Below are positions 16,340 through 25,401 of a DNA stretch of 53,390 nucleotides, piece by piece; positions within the stretch are counted from its first letter, which is position 1, and each line of letters begins with the position of its first letter. This stretch comes from an uncultured Pelagibacteraceae bacterium (GTDB lineage Bacteria > Pseudomonadota > Alphaproteobacteria > Pelagibacterales > Pelagibacteraceae). The translations under genes and the position numbers were made by a program. The notes under the pieces are model-generated. The model was given only the letters and a program-made list of their open reading frames with translations. It ran no database searches and had not been told where the DNA came from. The DNA lies in assembly GCA_902527635.1 (NCBI GenBank), contig CABZPS010000004.1, forward strand, positions 1 to 53,390. Direction: 5' to 3'.

Positions 16340-18781
16340 ATGAAGAAACTTCCAAGCTCAGCTAAAGTTGTAGTTATCGGTGGAGGTGTAGTTGGATGTT
16401 CTTGTGCTTACCACTTAGCTAAATTTGGTTGGAAAGACGTGATATTAGTTGAAAGAGACAAATTAACCTCGGGAACTACTTGGCATGCCGCTGGTTTAGT
16501 AAGTCAAATTGGGCCATCTGCAACTATTACTAAAATTAGGAAATATTCTTTAGATTTATATAAAGAGCTTGAAAAAAAAGTGGATCATTCAGCAGGTTTA
16601 AGACTTAATGGTGCATTATCTATTGCACAAGAGGAGGGAAGGTGGCAGGAGTTAAAAAGACAAGCCACTACTGCCCAATTATATAATTTTGATGTTCAAA
16701 TTTTAAATAAAGACCAAGTAAAAGAAAAAGCTCCTTTAATTAAGAATGATGATTTATTAGGTGGAATATTAATGCCAGGTGATGGCTCTGGTGACCCATC
16801 TGGTATTACACAACTATTAGCTAAGGCAGCTAAAAGTGAGGGTGCAAGTATATTTGAAGATTCACCTGTAGATAAAATTTTGGTAAAAAACAAAAAAATA
16901 GAGGGAGTGATTGTTAATGGACAAAAAATCGATTGCGAATATATTGTTTTAGCTACCGGAATGTGGTCCAGACAAATTGGTGAAAAAACTGGAGTTAGCA
17001 TTCCCTTATATCCGGCAGAGCATTTTTATGTAATAACAGAGTCAATTGATAATTTACCTAAAGACTTTCCTGTTGTAAGAGACTATGACAGTAGGACTTA
17101 TTTTAAAGAGGACGCTGGAAAATTATTGCTTGGAATATTTGAAGGTAAATCTATACCAGCTTTTAATAAGACAAACAAAGTGCCAGAGAATTTTTCATTT
17201 GGAGAATTTCAAGAAAATTTAGAACATTTTGAACCTTATTTAGAAGCTTGTATGAAAAGATTTCCAGTTTTAGAAAAAACTGGAATAAGGAAATTTTTTG
17301 CAGGCCCGGAGTCTTTTACTCCAGATACAAATTCGTTATTGGGTGAGGTTCCTGAAGTTAGAAATTTTTTCGTTTGTTGTGGATTGAATAGTATAGGAAT
17401 TGCAAGCGCAGGTGGAGTAGGTAAAGTCACTGCAGAGTGGATGATGAACGGTCATATAAGTGAAGATATATTTAGCTATGACATTAAAAGATTTCAAAAA
17501 TTTCATTCAGAAATAAATTTTATAAAAGAGAGAATAACTGAAACGCTTGGTGATTTATATGGAATGCATTGGCCTTTTAAACAACATAAAACTTCAAGAA
17601 ATATAAAAAAACTTCCATATCACGATGAGTTAAAAAGTTTCGGAGCGTGTTTTGGTGTTTCCGGCGGATATGAAAGACCAATGTGGTTTGCATTAGATGG
17701 AGAAAAAACGGAATATAAACACAGTTATAACTACCAAAATTGGTATCCATCAGCAGAATATGAAACAAATAATACTTTAAAAAATGTTGGTCTATTTGAT
17801 TTAACTCCTTTTTCAAAATTCGAGATAAAATCTGATAAAGCACACAAGGAATTACAAAAAATTTGCACAGCTAATATAAAGAATGAACCTGGCAAATGTA
17901 TGTATACACATATGTTAAATCCAGATGGTGGTATTGAAACAGATTTAACTGTTGTTTGTATCGATAAAGATTATTTTAGAATAATTAGCTCTGCTGCTAC
18001 ACGAGAGAGAGATAAATTTCATATAAAAAAATACCTTACAAAAGATGTTGATTTAAAAGATGTTACAGATGATTTTTGTGTATTTGGAGTTTTTGGCCCA
18101 AAAAGTAGAGATCTGCTTAAAACTTTAAGTAAAGATAATTTTGAAAATGATAAATTTAAATTTGGATTTGCAAAGTTTATTGCAGTTGATGGGGTTAAAA
18201 TTTGGACACAAAGATTATCTTATGTGGGTGAATTAGGCTTCGAGCTATATGTAGATCTTAAAGATGCAAAAAAAATTTATGAATTAATTATTAAAAAAGG
18301 TAAAGATTTTAATCTTTCAAATTGTGGTATGCATGCAATGGATATTATGCGAATGGAGAGTGGCTTTCTACACTGGGGACACGATATTTCGCCTGAGGAA
18401 AATCAATATCAAGCAGGTCTTTCATTTACAATCAGTAATAAAAAAAATGTAGATTTTATCGGAAAGTCAGCTCTTGAAAAGTTTGATAAAGAAAATGTTA
18501 AAACAAGATTTGCAATGTTTATTTTAAAAGATAGTAAACCTGGAGAACCATTATTACTTCACGACGAGCCTATCTATTTAGAAGATAAAATAATAGGAAG
18601 ATCTACCTCAGGAAACTATTCATTTAACTTTAAGAAAAATCTTACTTTTGGTTATATTAATAACGATTTTTCTTATGAAAAACTGAAAGATAGTAAACTA
18701 TTTATTGAGGTTGAGAAAAAAAAATATGAAATTGAATTGATTAGTAGACCACTAAAGCAGACCAATTTTAAGAGTAATTAA
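16340..18781 (+). CDS. Dimethylglycine/sarcosine dehydrogenase-like FAD-GcvT protein
   Basis: The product is 813 aa. Residues 1-370 are an FAD-dependent oxidoreductase with VVIGGGVVGCSCAYHLA and a TSGTTWHAAGL motif, whose His is the covalent-flavin attachment point in DMGDH/SDH enzymes. Residues about 430-813 are aminomethyltransferase (GcvT) folate domains, including MHAMDIMRMESGFLHWGHD. Such enzymes remove an N-methyl group and hand formaldehyde to tetrahydrofolate. Dimethylglycine or sarcosine are the expected substrates; other methylated amines are possible. It is the last gene of the plus-strand run that starts with the aminotransferase and overlaps the convergent transporter gene by 4 nt. 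Confidence 0.87.
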   Translation: MKKLPSSAKVVVIGGGVVGCSCAYHLAKFGWKDVILVERDKLTSGTTWHAAGLVSQIGPSATITKIRKYSLDLYKELEKKVDHSAGLRLNGALSIAQEEGRWQELKRQATTAQLYNFDVQILNKDQVKEKAPLIKNDDLLGGILMPGDGSGDPSGITQLLAKAAKSEGASIFEDSPVDKILVKNKKIEGVIVNGQKIDCEYIVLATGMWSRQIGEKTGVSIPLYPAEHFYVITESIDNLPKDFPVVRDYDSRTYFKEDAGKLLLGIFEGKSIPAFNKTNKVPENFSFGEFQENLEHFEPYLEACMKRFPVLEKTGIRKFFAGPESFTPDTNSLLGEVPEVRNFFVCCGLNSIGIASAGGVGKVTAEWMMNGHISEDIFSYDIKRFQKFHSEINFIKERITETLGDLYGMHWPFKQHKTSRNIKKLPYHDELKSFGACFGVSGGYERPMWFALDGEKTEYKHSYNYQNWYPSAEYETNNTLKNVGLFDLTPFSKFEIKSDKAHKELQKICTANIKNEPGKCMYTHMLNPDGGIETDLTVVCIDKDYFRIISSAATRERDKFHIKKYLTKDVDLKDVTDDFCVFGVFGPKSRDLLKTLSKDNFENDKFKFGFAKFIAVDGVKIWTQRLSYVGELGFELYVDLKDAKKIYELIIKKGKDFNLSNCGMHAMDIMRMESGFLHWGHDISPEENQYQAGLSFTISNKKNVDFIGKSALEKFDKENVKTRFAMFILKDSKPGEPLLLHDEPIYLEDKIIGRSTSGNYSFNFKKNLTFGYINNDFSYEKLKDSKLFIEVEKKKYEIELISRPLKQTNFKSN

Positions 18782-19629
18782 ACTTTATTTTTTAAAAGAA
18801 AAACAAATATAAAACCAGTGATGTACATAATAAAAGCATATGCAGCTGTTGGAGTTATATAAACTATATCTGTACCAAATATTTGTGTAGAAACAAATAT
18901 TGCAAGAGTACCATTTTGTAATCCACATTCTAAAGCAATGCATTTTTGCTGTTTAATTCCTGAGGCAAAAGTTTTACCAAGACAATAAGCCACAATCATC
19001 ATTGTTATATTGAGAATAAAAGTAATTAAACCTGCTTGCATCAGAAAATTTATAAAACTTTCTCTCTCTTCATAAAATGCAGCTATGAAAAAAATGACAA
19101 ATAATAATATATTGAGTTTTTCAAATATTTGAATTTTTGCATTAACAAAATTTTCAGCAAATTTTCTTATAATCATCCCCAAAATAACTGGTACCGTTAC
19201 AACCAAAAACATTTTTAGCGCTATACCAGTCATTGAAATATTTTGAGAAACATTTATGATACCAAATAATTCAGCGGATTTAAAAATTATAAATGGAACG
19301 GTAATAATAGAAATTAAACTGATTATAGCTGTTAAAGTAATAGATAAAGCGACATCTCCATTAGCAAATTTTGTTAATATATTTGATGTAACTCCACCCG
19401 GTGCAGCAGCAATAATCATAACTCCAATTGCCATTTCAGGCTGTACTCTTAAAACAATAATTAATATGTAAGCAACTAATGGAAGAATAATTAATTGACA
19501 AAAAAAACCTAAGAAAAAATCTTTAGGAGTTTTTAAGACCTTTATAAAATCCTCAATCTTTAAACCCAAACCCAAACCTAACATTATTAATGCTAGTATA
19601 ATAGGTGCTATTTTTGTTACTATTTCCAT
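18778..19629 (-). CDS. BASS-family (bile acid:sodium symporter-like) transporter
   Basis: The product is 283 aa and highly hydrophobic, with about nine or ten helices. The family core is visible: LGLGLKIEDF near the N terminus, IIAAAPGGVTSNILTKFANGDVALSIT (the sodium-site region) and ALECGLQNGTLAIFV. BASS members move organic anions with sodium; pantoate, pyruvate, glycolate and sulfated steroids are known in relatives. The substrate here is unknown. It is followed 44 nt upstream by the regulator gene on the same strand, which might control it. Confidence 0.87.
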   Translation of the reverse strand: MEIVTKIAPIILALIMLGLGLGLKIEDFIKVLKTPKDFFLGFFCQLIILPLVAYILIIVLRVQPEMAIGVMIIAAAPGGVTSNILTKFANGDVALSITLTAIISLISIITVPFIIFKSAELFGIINVSQNISMTGIALKMFLVVTVPVILGMIIRKFAENFVNAKIQIFEKLNILLFVIFFIAAFYEERESFINFLMQAGLITFILNITMMIVAYCLGKTFASGIKQQKCIALECGLQNGTLAIFVSTQIFGTDIVYITPTAAYAFIMYITGFIFVFLLKNKV

Positions 19630-19673
19630 GACCCCTCTGTGTAATAGTAAAGTACCTTTAAAATATTAAAAAT

Positions 19674-20651
19674 TTATGAAATTGCAATTAAATTTAAAAT
19701 TCTTGCTAAAAATTTTGACTTTTCTTTGAAAAATTCCAATTGGTAATTAAGTATTTGATCTTTATTATTACCTGTTAAAAAATATTGTTTTTTTTCATTA
19801 ATTTTTAGAAGTCCTTTTTTAATTAAAAATTGACATTTTCTAATTACAGTTGCTCTTGGAATATTGGTCATTTCTGAAATAGACATAGCGCTCAAACCCG
19901 GTTTAGTTAATTGGAGAGGGTTAGCCAAAGTTTCATAAACGAAAAACTTGTTGTCTCTATTTATAGAGAAATCTTTTGGAAATGTTTTTGTATTTAATGC
20001 TTGGTGCATCATAATTGTTCCAATTACATGAACTGTAGTTAAGTCATTAAACATTTTTTGATAACCAATAATCCAAGGAATTTGCATTCTATAGTACCAT
20101 CTCCAACATAATGTGAAATTTTTTTTTATAACTTTTTCTACAATATTTTTGTCAATTTTTTTATCATATAATTTTTCTTTATTAAGTAGCTCACTCACTC
20201 TTGCAAGATACTTGGAAGTTAAAGGTATTTGATTGATTGGTTTCACATAAGGATAGGCGGATCGTTCAAGCATAATAACTTTTTTTTTTCTTTTTATAAC
20301 TCCTAATTTTTCAAGTTCCAAAACTTTACGTCTCAAAGTTTCTTTAGGTAATTCAAGTTTTTCACATAGTTCAGAAATACTAAATCTGTCTATTTCTAAA
20401 TTATCTTTAGAGTAATATTGATCATATGTTTGAGTAACATTTACTTGATGATAAAAATTTAATGTTTTCTCAATCAAAGAAGCTAATATTAGAAATTTAA
20501 CATGATCTTGAAAAGAAATATAAACTCCGTTAATCCAATTCCATTGATGCGTAACCCAATCTGTGCCTAAAGTTTCATAATTCTCAACCAAGCAACTATA
20601 CACTTGCTCGTCTGTAAGTTTTTTTGAAAAATCTATTTGTTTTACTTCCAT
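19674..20651 (-). CDS. Double winged-helix transcription regulator, unnamed family
   Basis: The product is 325 aa with two separate helix-turn-helix regions. The first is at about residues 90-130 (FSISELCEKLELPKETLRRKVLELEKLGVI), the second at about 253-290 (MSISEMTNIPRATVIRKCQFLIKKGLL). Each is followed by a short wing (KRKKKVIML and KINEKKQYFL). The region between contains several aromatic residues (CWRWYYRMQIPW) and might bind a ligand or form a dimer. I do not recognise a named family. A pair of 15-nt direct repeats lies just upstream of its start, suggesting autoregulation. Possible targets are itself, the BASS transporter or the small genes to its right. Confidence 0.7.
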   Translation of the reverse strand: MEVKQIDFSKKLTDEQVYSCLVENYETLGTDWVTHQWNWINGVYISFQDHVKFLILASLIEKTLNFYHQVNVTQTYDQYYSKDNLEIDRFSISELCEKLELPKETLRRKVLELEKLGVIKRKKKVIMLERSAYPYVKPINQIPLTSKYLARVSELLNKEKLYDKKIDKNIVEKVIKKNFTLCWRWYYRMQIPWIIGYQKMFNDLTTVHVIGTIMMHQALNTKTFPKDFSINRDNKFFVYETLANPLQLTKPGLSAMSISEMTNIPRATVIRKCQFLIKKGLLKINEKKQYFLTGNNKDQILNYQLEFFKEKSKFLARILNLIAIS

Positions 20652-20671
20652 AAATTTTGGTTTTCAATTAA

Positions 20672-20718
20672 TGACCCAAATTGAACACATGTCAATTAAA
20701 TACTGACCCATATTGGAC
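20672..20718. promoter_or_regulatory. Direct-repeat operator candidate upstream of the regulator
   Basis: TGACCCAAATTGAAC (20672-20686) and TGACCCATATTGGAC (20704-20718) match at 13 of 15 positions. Their starts are 32 nt apart, about three helical turns. A second shorter repeat, TCAATTAA, occurs at 20664 and 20692. The elements lie between the regulator start codon at 20651 and the remnant gene at 20764. Confidence 0.55.
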
Positions 20719-20763
20719 TTTTTGTAAATTGAGAAAATTTAGACTTTATGATGTTTTTGAACA

Positions 20764-20976
20764 ATAAAAAATAGAGGCTTTACAGATTTAGACATTGAAA
20801 TCTAGACTCCAAATGGTTTCAATGAAGCAAGAAATCCTTTAAAAAACAGAGTTGATATCAATATTTTAAAATCAAAACTTCAAGAAACTGATAGTAGAGA
20901 ATTTAAAAAAAATCTTATTATTCTAATATTGTTATTTACAATGTTAGGAATTTTAGGGATCAACTTCTCACAATAA
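20764..20976 (+). pseudogene. Decayed small membrane-protein gene
   Basis: A continuous reading frame of 71 codons reads IKNRGFTDLDIEI, then TAG (20803-20805), then TPNGFNEARNPLKNRVDINI.. and ends with a hydrophobic helix (NLIILILLFTMLGILGINF) and TAA. It has no usable start: a TGA sits at 20758-20760, ATA stands where a start would be expected (20764), and no ATG/GTG/TTG occurs in frame until inside the membrane segment. The protein-like content both sides of the TAG suggests a gene broken by a nonsense change and a lost start. The TAA overlaps the ATG of the next gene by 1 nt. Its C-terminal half resembles that gene's product. Confidence 0.6.
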
Positions 20977-21224
20977 TGAAATTTGCAAATATAAGTTTTT
21001 CATGGTTTAATGATTATATGAAATATTCTGGTTTTAAGGTTAAAGAGAAATTAATCGAAAAATATCTTGTTAAAGACAATATAAAAAATCAATCGAAAAG
21101 CACAAATATTAATGTTTTACTAAACAGAGTTAGGACTGAAAAAAAAAATGAAAGTATGAGAAAATTATACTTTTCTGCTGCAGCTTCTACTGGATTAGTA
21201 TTATTTGGACTTCTGATCTTCTAA
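20976..21224 (+). CDS. Small single-span membrane protein
   Basis: The product is 82 aa with a charged, Lys-rich N-terminal part and one C-terminal membrane helix (AAASTGLVLFGLLIF). A segment NINVLLNRVRTEKKNESMRK aligns with DINILKSKLQETDSREFKKN of the decayed frame just upstream, so the two look like tandem relatives, each ending with a tail anchor. The start ATG shares its A with the TAA of the upstream frame, which normally means coupled translation; with that frame broken, expression may be reduced. No named family was recognised. Confidence 0.65.
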   Translation: MKFANISFSWFNDYMKYSGFKVKEKLIEKYLVKDNIKNQSKSTNINVLLNRVRTEKKNESMRKLYFSAAASTGLVLFGLLIF

Positions 21225-21227
21225 AAT

Positions 21228-22262
21228 TTATTTCATAAAAGTATCATTAAATTGATTGCTAACTCTTACAAAAGTAGTGCATTTACTCAATTGTTTTAGA
21301 GATGGTGCTCCAACATAAGTACAACTACTTCTCAAACCACCCAGAATATTTAAGATTGTTTCATTGATTTTTCCTCGGTAATTTATCTTCACAGATCTTC
21401 CTTCACTACTCCTATAGTTTGATAGTCCACCATAATGTTTTTTATTTGCAACCTCAGAACTTGAGCCATAAAATTCGATATATTTTGAGCCATTCTTTTT
21501 TATTATTTTTCCACCACCTTCATCATGTCCTGCTAACATTCCACCAAGCATAACAAAATCAGCGCCCCCACCAAATCCTTTTGCAACATCACCAGGACAA
21601 GTACAACCACCGTCAGCAATGATATGTGCTCCTAAACCATGAGCTGCGTCTGCACATTCAATTACAGCACTTAATTGAGGATAACCAACTCCTGTTTGTA
21701 TTCTTGTGGTGCACACACTTCCAGGTCCAATACCTACTTTTACAATATCAGCACCACTTAAAACTAATTCTTGTGTCATATCTGCTGTAACAACGTTACC
21801 AGCAATGATAGTTTTTGTTGGATATTTATCTCTTACAGATTTGATGAAATTTGTAAAATGTTCAGTATATCCATTAGCTACATCTATGCATATAAATTTA
21901 AAAAAACTAAATTCTTTCAATACTTTATCTAAAGTACGAAAATCCTCTTTTTTAATGCCAACGCTTAAAGCGATATTTTGATAAATTTGTTTGATTTTTT
22001 TATTTTGTTTAATTTTTTTGACATCATGTTGTTTAGTAAGACATGTAATCATTCCATGATCGTTTAACTTTTCTGCTATACCAAGTTCTCCAACACCATC
22101 CATATTGGCAGCTATTATTGGAATTCCTGACCATTCATTTTTACTGTATTTAAATCGATAAGTTCTTAATAGATTTACATCCTTACGACTTTTTAATGTG
22201 CTTCTTTTGGGTCTAAATAGGACATCTGAATAGTCTAGTTTTAATTCTTCTTCTATTCTCAC
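21228..22262 (-). CDS. guaC: GMP reductase
   Basis: It converts GMP to IMP with NADPH. The TIM-barrel IMPDH/GMPR core is present without CBS domains: LDYSDVLFRPKRSTL at the start, the catalytic-loop cysteine in GIGPGSVCTTR, the phosphate site ADGGCTCPGDVAKGFGGGADFVMLGG, and the GLSNYRSSEGR segment typical of GMP reductase. The start is uncertain. An upstream TTG at 22280 would add six residues, but the family starts with a Met at the place where GTG 22262 begins (VRIEEELKLDYSD). Length is then 344 aa. Divergent from the autotransporter gene. Confidence 0.88.
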   Translation of the reverse strand: MRIEEELKLDYSDVLFRPKRSTLKSRKDVNLLRTYRFKYSKNEWSGIPIIAANMDGVGELGIAEKLNDHGMITCLTKQHDVKKIKQNKKIKQIYQNIALSVGIKKEDFRTLDKVLKEFSFFKFICIDVANGYTEHFTNFIKSVRDKYPTKTIIAGNVVTADMTQELVLSGADIVKVGIGPGSVCTTRIQTGVGYPQLSAVIECADAAHGLGAHIIADGGCTCPGDVAKGFGGGADFVMLGGMLAGHDEGGGKIIKKNGSKYIEFYGSSSEVANKKHYGGLSNYRSSEGRSVKINYRGKINETILNILGGLRSSCTYVGAPSLKQLSKCTTFVRVSNQFNDTFMK

Positions 22263-22392
22263 AAAAAAAGAAACTACCAACCAAAATCATTATTTCAATT
22301 AAATTATTAGTTGTGGATAAGTATTGAAACAAAAGTTAAAACTATTATAAATCAGCATTAATTATAAATATTAGATAAGAACTGTGTAAAAT

Positions 22393-24498
22393 ATGCAAAA
22401 AACTATTCTTTTTTGTCTAATTTTCTTTTTTACATTTTTATCTAATTCTTTTGCTGATTTACAATTTAAACAATCAAAAGATATTTCTGATGATACTGAT
22501 CATTTAAGGGGAATTTTTATAAAACCAGATGGAACAAGAGTATATGTTACTTCTGATGATGCAACTCCTACAGTCATTGAGTATTCATTAAATATCCCAT
22601 TTGATATTAGCACTGCAACTAAAACTTCCCAAACTAACCTTTTGGTGTCTGGAGGGGCTGCAATGGATAAGCCCCATGCAATAGAATTTAAGCCTGATGG
22701 AAAAGTTATGTATGTAATTCACAGTAAATCAGGCTCGGTTGGTGTAGAACAGTTTAATCTTTCCACTGCTTGGGATACTCAAACTATATCATATGATACT
22801 AGCTTAAGTATTCCTGATGACGTTCAAATAAGGGCTCTAGCTTTTAAATCTGATGGTACTCGTGTGTATATCGCGCAACGAGATTATGGAAAAGTCAAAC
22901 AATTTGATTTATCAACACCATGGGACTTATCGAGTGCAACCAATGAAGTACAGTCAAATTCTTTTAAAGGTGAAGAAAATAATTTAAGAAATATACAATT
23001 TAGTTCAGATGGAACATTTATGTATTTAGGTGGTAATGGTGGTGACGATATCAATAGATATAAACTGCCTACTGCATGGGATATAAGCACAATTACACAT
23101 GAAACTACTTTTTCAATTAGCTCACAAACAGGTGAGATGCGTGGATTTAAATTTTCATCTAATTTTACAAAACTATACGTAACGGGAGACAATGGTGGGA
23201 CTGACGATGTGATTTATGAATATGATGTTGATTGTGCTGGAACTATAACTTGTCTTGATGCATCAACTAATGCTGATGTAAAAGCTATCATTGAAGCTAA
23301 TGTAGAGTTATCTAAAAGAATTATTAGGAATAATATACTTCCAGTGTTTCATAGAACTGAATGGTTAAGAAGACACAAAAACAAAGACAATCTTTCAAAC
23401 TTAAATGCGGAAATTAATTTTACAAATCAAAAAATTGCAAAATTAGTTAGTACTTTAGAAACTTTTAAAAAAGAAAAAGATAGAACCTACAATAGTGATG
23501 ATTGGTTTCAATGGAGTGAGGGTAGAGTAAGTCTAGGTAAAAGACATGCAATAGATACTTCGTCTAGAGATATTCATACCTATGGTATTTCAATTGGTGC
23601 CGATAGGATTAAAGATGAAGATAGAGATGTAATGTATGGATATGTTTTCCAATATGGAAATGATAATATTGATATTGGTGGCCAAGGCACAGGGTTAGAT
23701 ACTGACTCTTATAGTTTAGCTCTTTATGGAACAAAAATTGGAGAAGATAATTTTTTTACTGATGGCATTATTGGGTTAAGCTTATTAAATGTTGATCATA
23801 CAAGAGTTACATATGGTAATACTCTCAAAGGAGATAGAGAAGGACAACAAATATTTGGTTCAATTAATTTTGGAAAAAGGATTAATGATGAAAAGCTTAA
23901 TCTAAATCCTGGAGTTAAATTAGACTTAGGTTACACAGAACTTAAGTCGTTTAGAGAAAAAACTACCATGGGAAATAGTCTGGCTGATGCATTGATTTAT
24001 AAAAATCAAAATATTAAAACTGCAATTTTAACTATTGGAGTTCTTTTAGATAAGACGGACACCCAAAATGATACAATAATTAACCACCATGGAAGATTAG
24101 AATATGTTGGAGATCTAAGCCCATCATCTGATGCCGAATTTTATTTTGTTAACAATCAAAGCACCATTTATAATTATTCATCAAGCAATAAATCTGAACA
24201 TAACTATAGAATTGGTTATGGTATCGATAGAACTTCAATATCTGGATGGTCAACAGTTGCAAATTTTGAAAGATTTGGTGCAAGAGGAAAAGGTTATAGC
24301 AATGAACTTTATTTATCTCTAGGATATGTACCTATTGATGAGATTAAATATGCATTCAAGATAAATGACTTTAAAAATGCTGGATTAGAATTCACTAAAG
24401 AAGTGAACGATTTACATTTTAAGATTAATACAAATTACTTTTTTTTAAGCGTGGTACCAAAATATAATGCCAATATATTAATAAGTAATAGGTTTTAA
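22393..24498 (+). CDS. Autotransporter with beta-propeller-like passenger
   Basis: The product is 701 aa with a Sec signal peptide (residues 1-21, ending SNSFA). Residues about 35-275 contain five repeats of the type FKPDGTRVYV .. YSL..PWDISTAT, each a likely propeller blade. Two cysteines follow (DCAGTITC), then a helical linker (about 295-365) that may pass through the pore. Residues about 370-701 are an autotransporter barrel, starting WFQWSEGRVSLGKR and ending with alternating strands and the terminal Phe needed by the BAM machinery (ILISNRF). It should display the propeller at the cell surface. Ligand unknown. No protease or cleavage site was recognised. Confidence 0.82.
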   Translation: MQKTILFCLIFFFTFLSNSFADLQFKQSKDISDDTDHLRGIFIKPDGTRVYVTSDDATPTVIEYSLNIPFDISTATKTSQTNLLVSGGAAMDKPHAIEFKPDGKVMYVIHSKSGSVGVEQFNLSTAWDTQTISYDTSLSIPDDVQIRALAFKSDGTRVYIAQRDYGKVKQFDLSTPWDLSSATNEVQSNSFKGEENNLRNIQFSSDGTFMYLGGNGGDDINRYKLPTAWDISTITHETTFSISSQTGEMRGFKFSSNFTKLYVTGDNGGTDDVIYEYDVDCAGTITCLDASTNADVKAIIEANVELSKRIIRNNILPVFHRTEWLRRHKNKDNLSNLNAEINFTNQKIAKLVSTLETFKKEKDRTYNSDDWFQWSEGRVSLGKRHAIDTSSRDIHTYGISIGADRIKDEDRDVMYGYVFQYGNDNIDIGGQGTGLDTDSYSLALYGTKIGEDNFFTDGIIGLSLLNVDHTRVTYGNTLKGDREGQQIFGSINFGKRINDEKLNLNPGVKLDLGYTELKSFREKTTMGNSLADALIYKNQNIKTAILTIGVLLDKTDTQNDTIINHHGRLEYVGDLSPSSDAEFYFVNNQSTIYNYSSSNKSEHNYRIGYGIDRTSISGWSTVANFERFGARGKGYSNELYLSLGYVPIDEIKYAFKINDFKNAGLEFTKEVNDLHFKINTNYFFLSVVPKYNANILISNRF

Positions 24499-24512
24499 CA
24501 GGAATAAATTTT

Positions 24513-25400
24513 TTATATTTTTTCTATAACAGATTTTACAGTTTCACCCATTACAGATGGATTTTTCGAAATTGTGACGCCGCACTCTTTAAGTATCTCC
24601 ACTTTTTCTATAGCACTTTCTCCGTAAGCTGAAACGATTGCGCCTGCATGACCCATAACTCTACCTTTTGGTGCTGTTAAACCAGCTATATATCCGATGA
24701 CGGGCTTTTTCATATTTTCTTTTGCAAATTCACCAGCTGCAACTTCTTGTGGTCCGCCGATTTCACCAATCATTAAAATCGCATCAGTTTCATCATCTAT
24801 TTCAAATTTTTCAATAATATCTCTAAAAGAACTGCCATTGATTGGATCACCACCAATTCCCACACTTGTAGAAACACCTATGTTTAGATCTTTCATTTGT
24901 TGGGCTGCTTCATAACCTAAAGTCCCTGATCTACTTATTATGCCAACTCTGCCCTCTTTATAAATATGACCTGGCATAATTCCCAACATTGATTTACCTG
25001 GACTTATTATTCCAGCGCAGTTTGGACCAACCAAAGTCATTTTTTCATTTTTAGAGTATCGTCTCATATATCTTTTAATTTTAATCATATCGTGTGAAGG
25101 GATCCCATCGACAATTGCAACACAAGTTTTAATGCCAGCATCAGCAGCTTCCATTGCAGAGTCAGCGGCAAAAGCTGGGGGAACAAATAAAACAGATGCT
25201 GATGCGCCAGTATTTTTTACTGCATCTTTTACAGTGTTAAATACTGGTCTGTCTAAATGTTTTTGCCCTCCTTTTCCTGGAGTTACTCCGCCTACAACAT
25301 TAGAGCCATACTTTATCATTTCTTCAGCATGGAATGTTCCCATTTTCCCAGTAAAACCCTGAATGATAATTTTTGTATTTTTATCAATTAAAACTGTCAT
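24513..25400 (-). CDS. mtkB: Malate-CoA ligase (or succinyl-CoA synthetase) alpha subunit
   Basis: The product is 295 aa of the succinyl-CoA synthetase alpha family. It starts MTVLIDKNTKIIIQGFTGKMG and has YGSNVVGGVTPGKGG, the CoA-binding region, VGPNCAGIISPGKSMLGIMP and the active-site His in MGHAGAIVSAYGES. The wording of the first 30 residues and the GGPQEVAAGEFAKEN region resemble malate thiokinase (MtkB) of serine-cycle methylotrophs more than SucD. The adjacent malyl-CoA lyase gene supports that. It lies 1 nt after the beta-subunit gene. SucD is the main alternative. Confidence 0.8.
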   Translation of the reverse strand: MTVLIDKNTKIIIQGFTGKMGTFHAEEMIKYGSNVVGGVTPGKGGQKHLDRPVFNTVKDAVKNTGASASVLFVPPAFAADSAMEAADAGIKTCVAIVDGIPSHDMIKIKRYMRRYSKNEKMTLVGPNCAGIISPGKSMLGIMPGHIYKEGRVGIISRSGTLGYEAAQQMKDLNIGVSTSVGIGGDPINGSSFRDIIEKFEIDDETDAILMIGEIGGPQEVAAGEFAKENMKKPVIGYIAGLTAPKGRVMGHAGAIVSAYGESAIEKVEILKECGVTISKNPSVMGETVKSVIEKI

Positions 25401-25401
25401 T

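Noticed and set aside
16696..17001. 101-codon open frame on minus inside the dehydrogenase gene
   Set aside because: Antisense to the FAD domain of a well-supported 813-aa protein, with no start signal.
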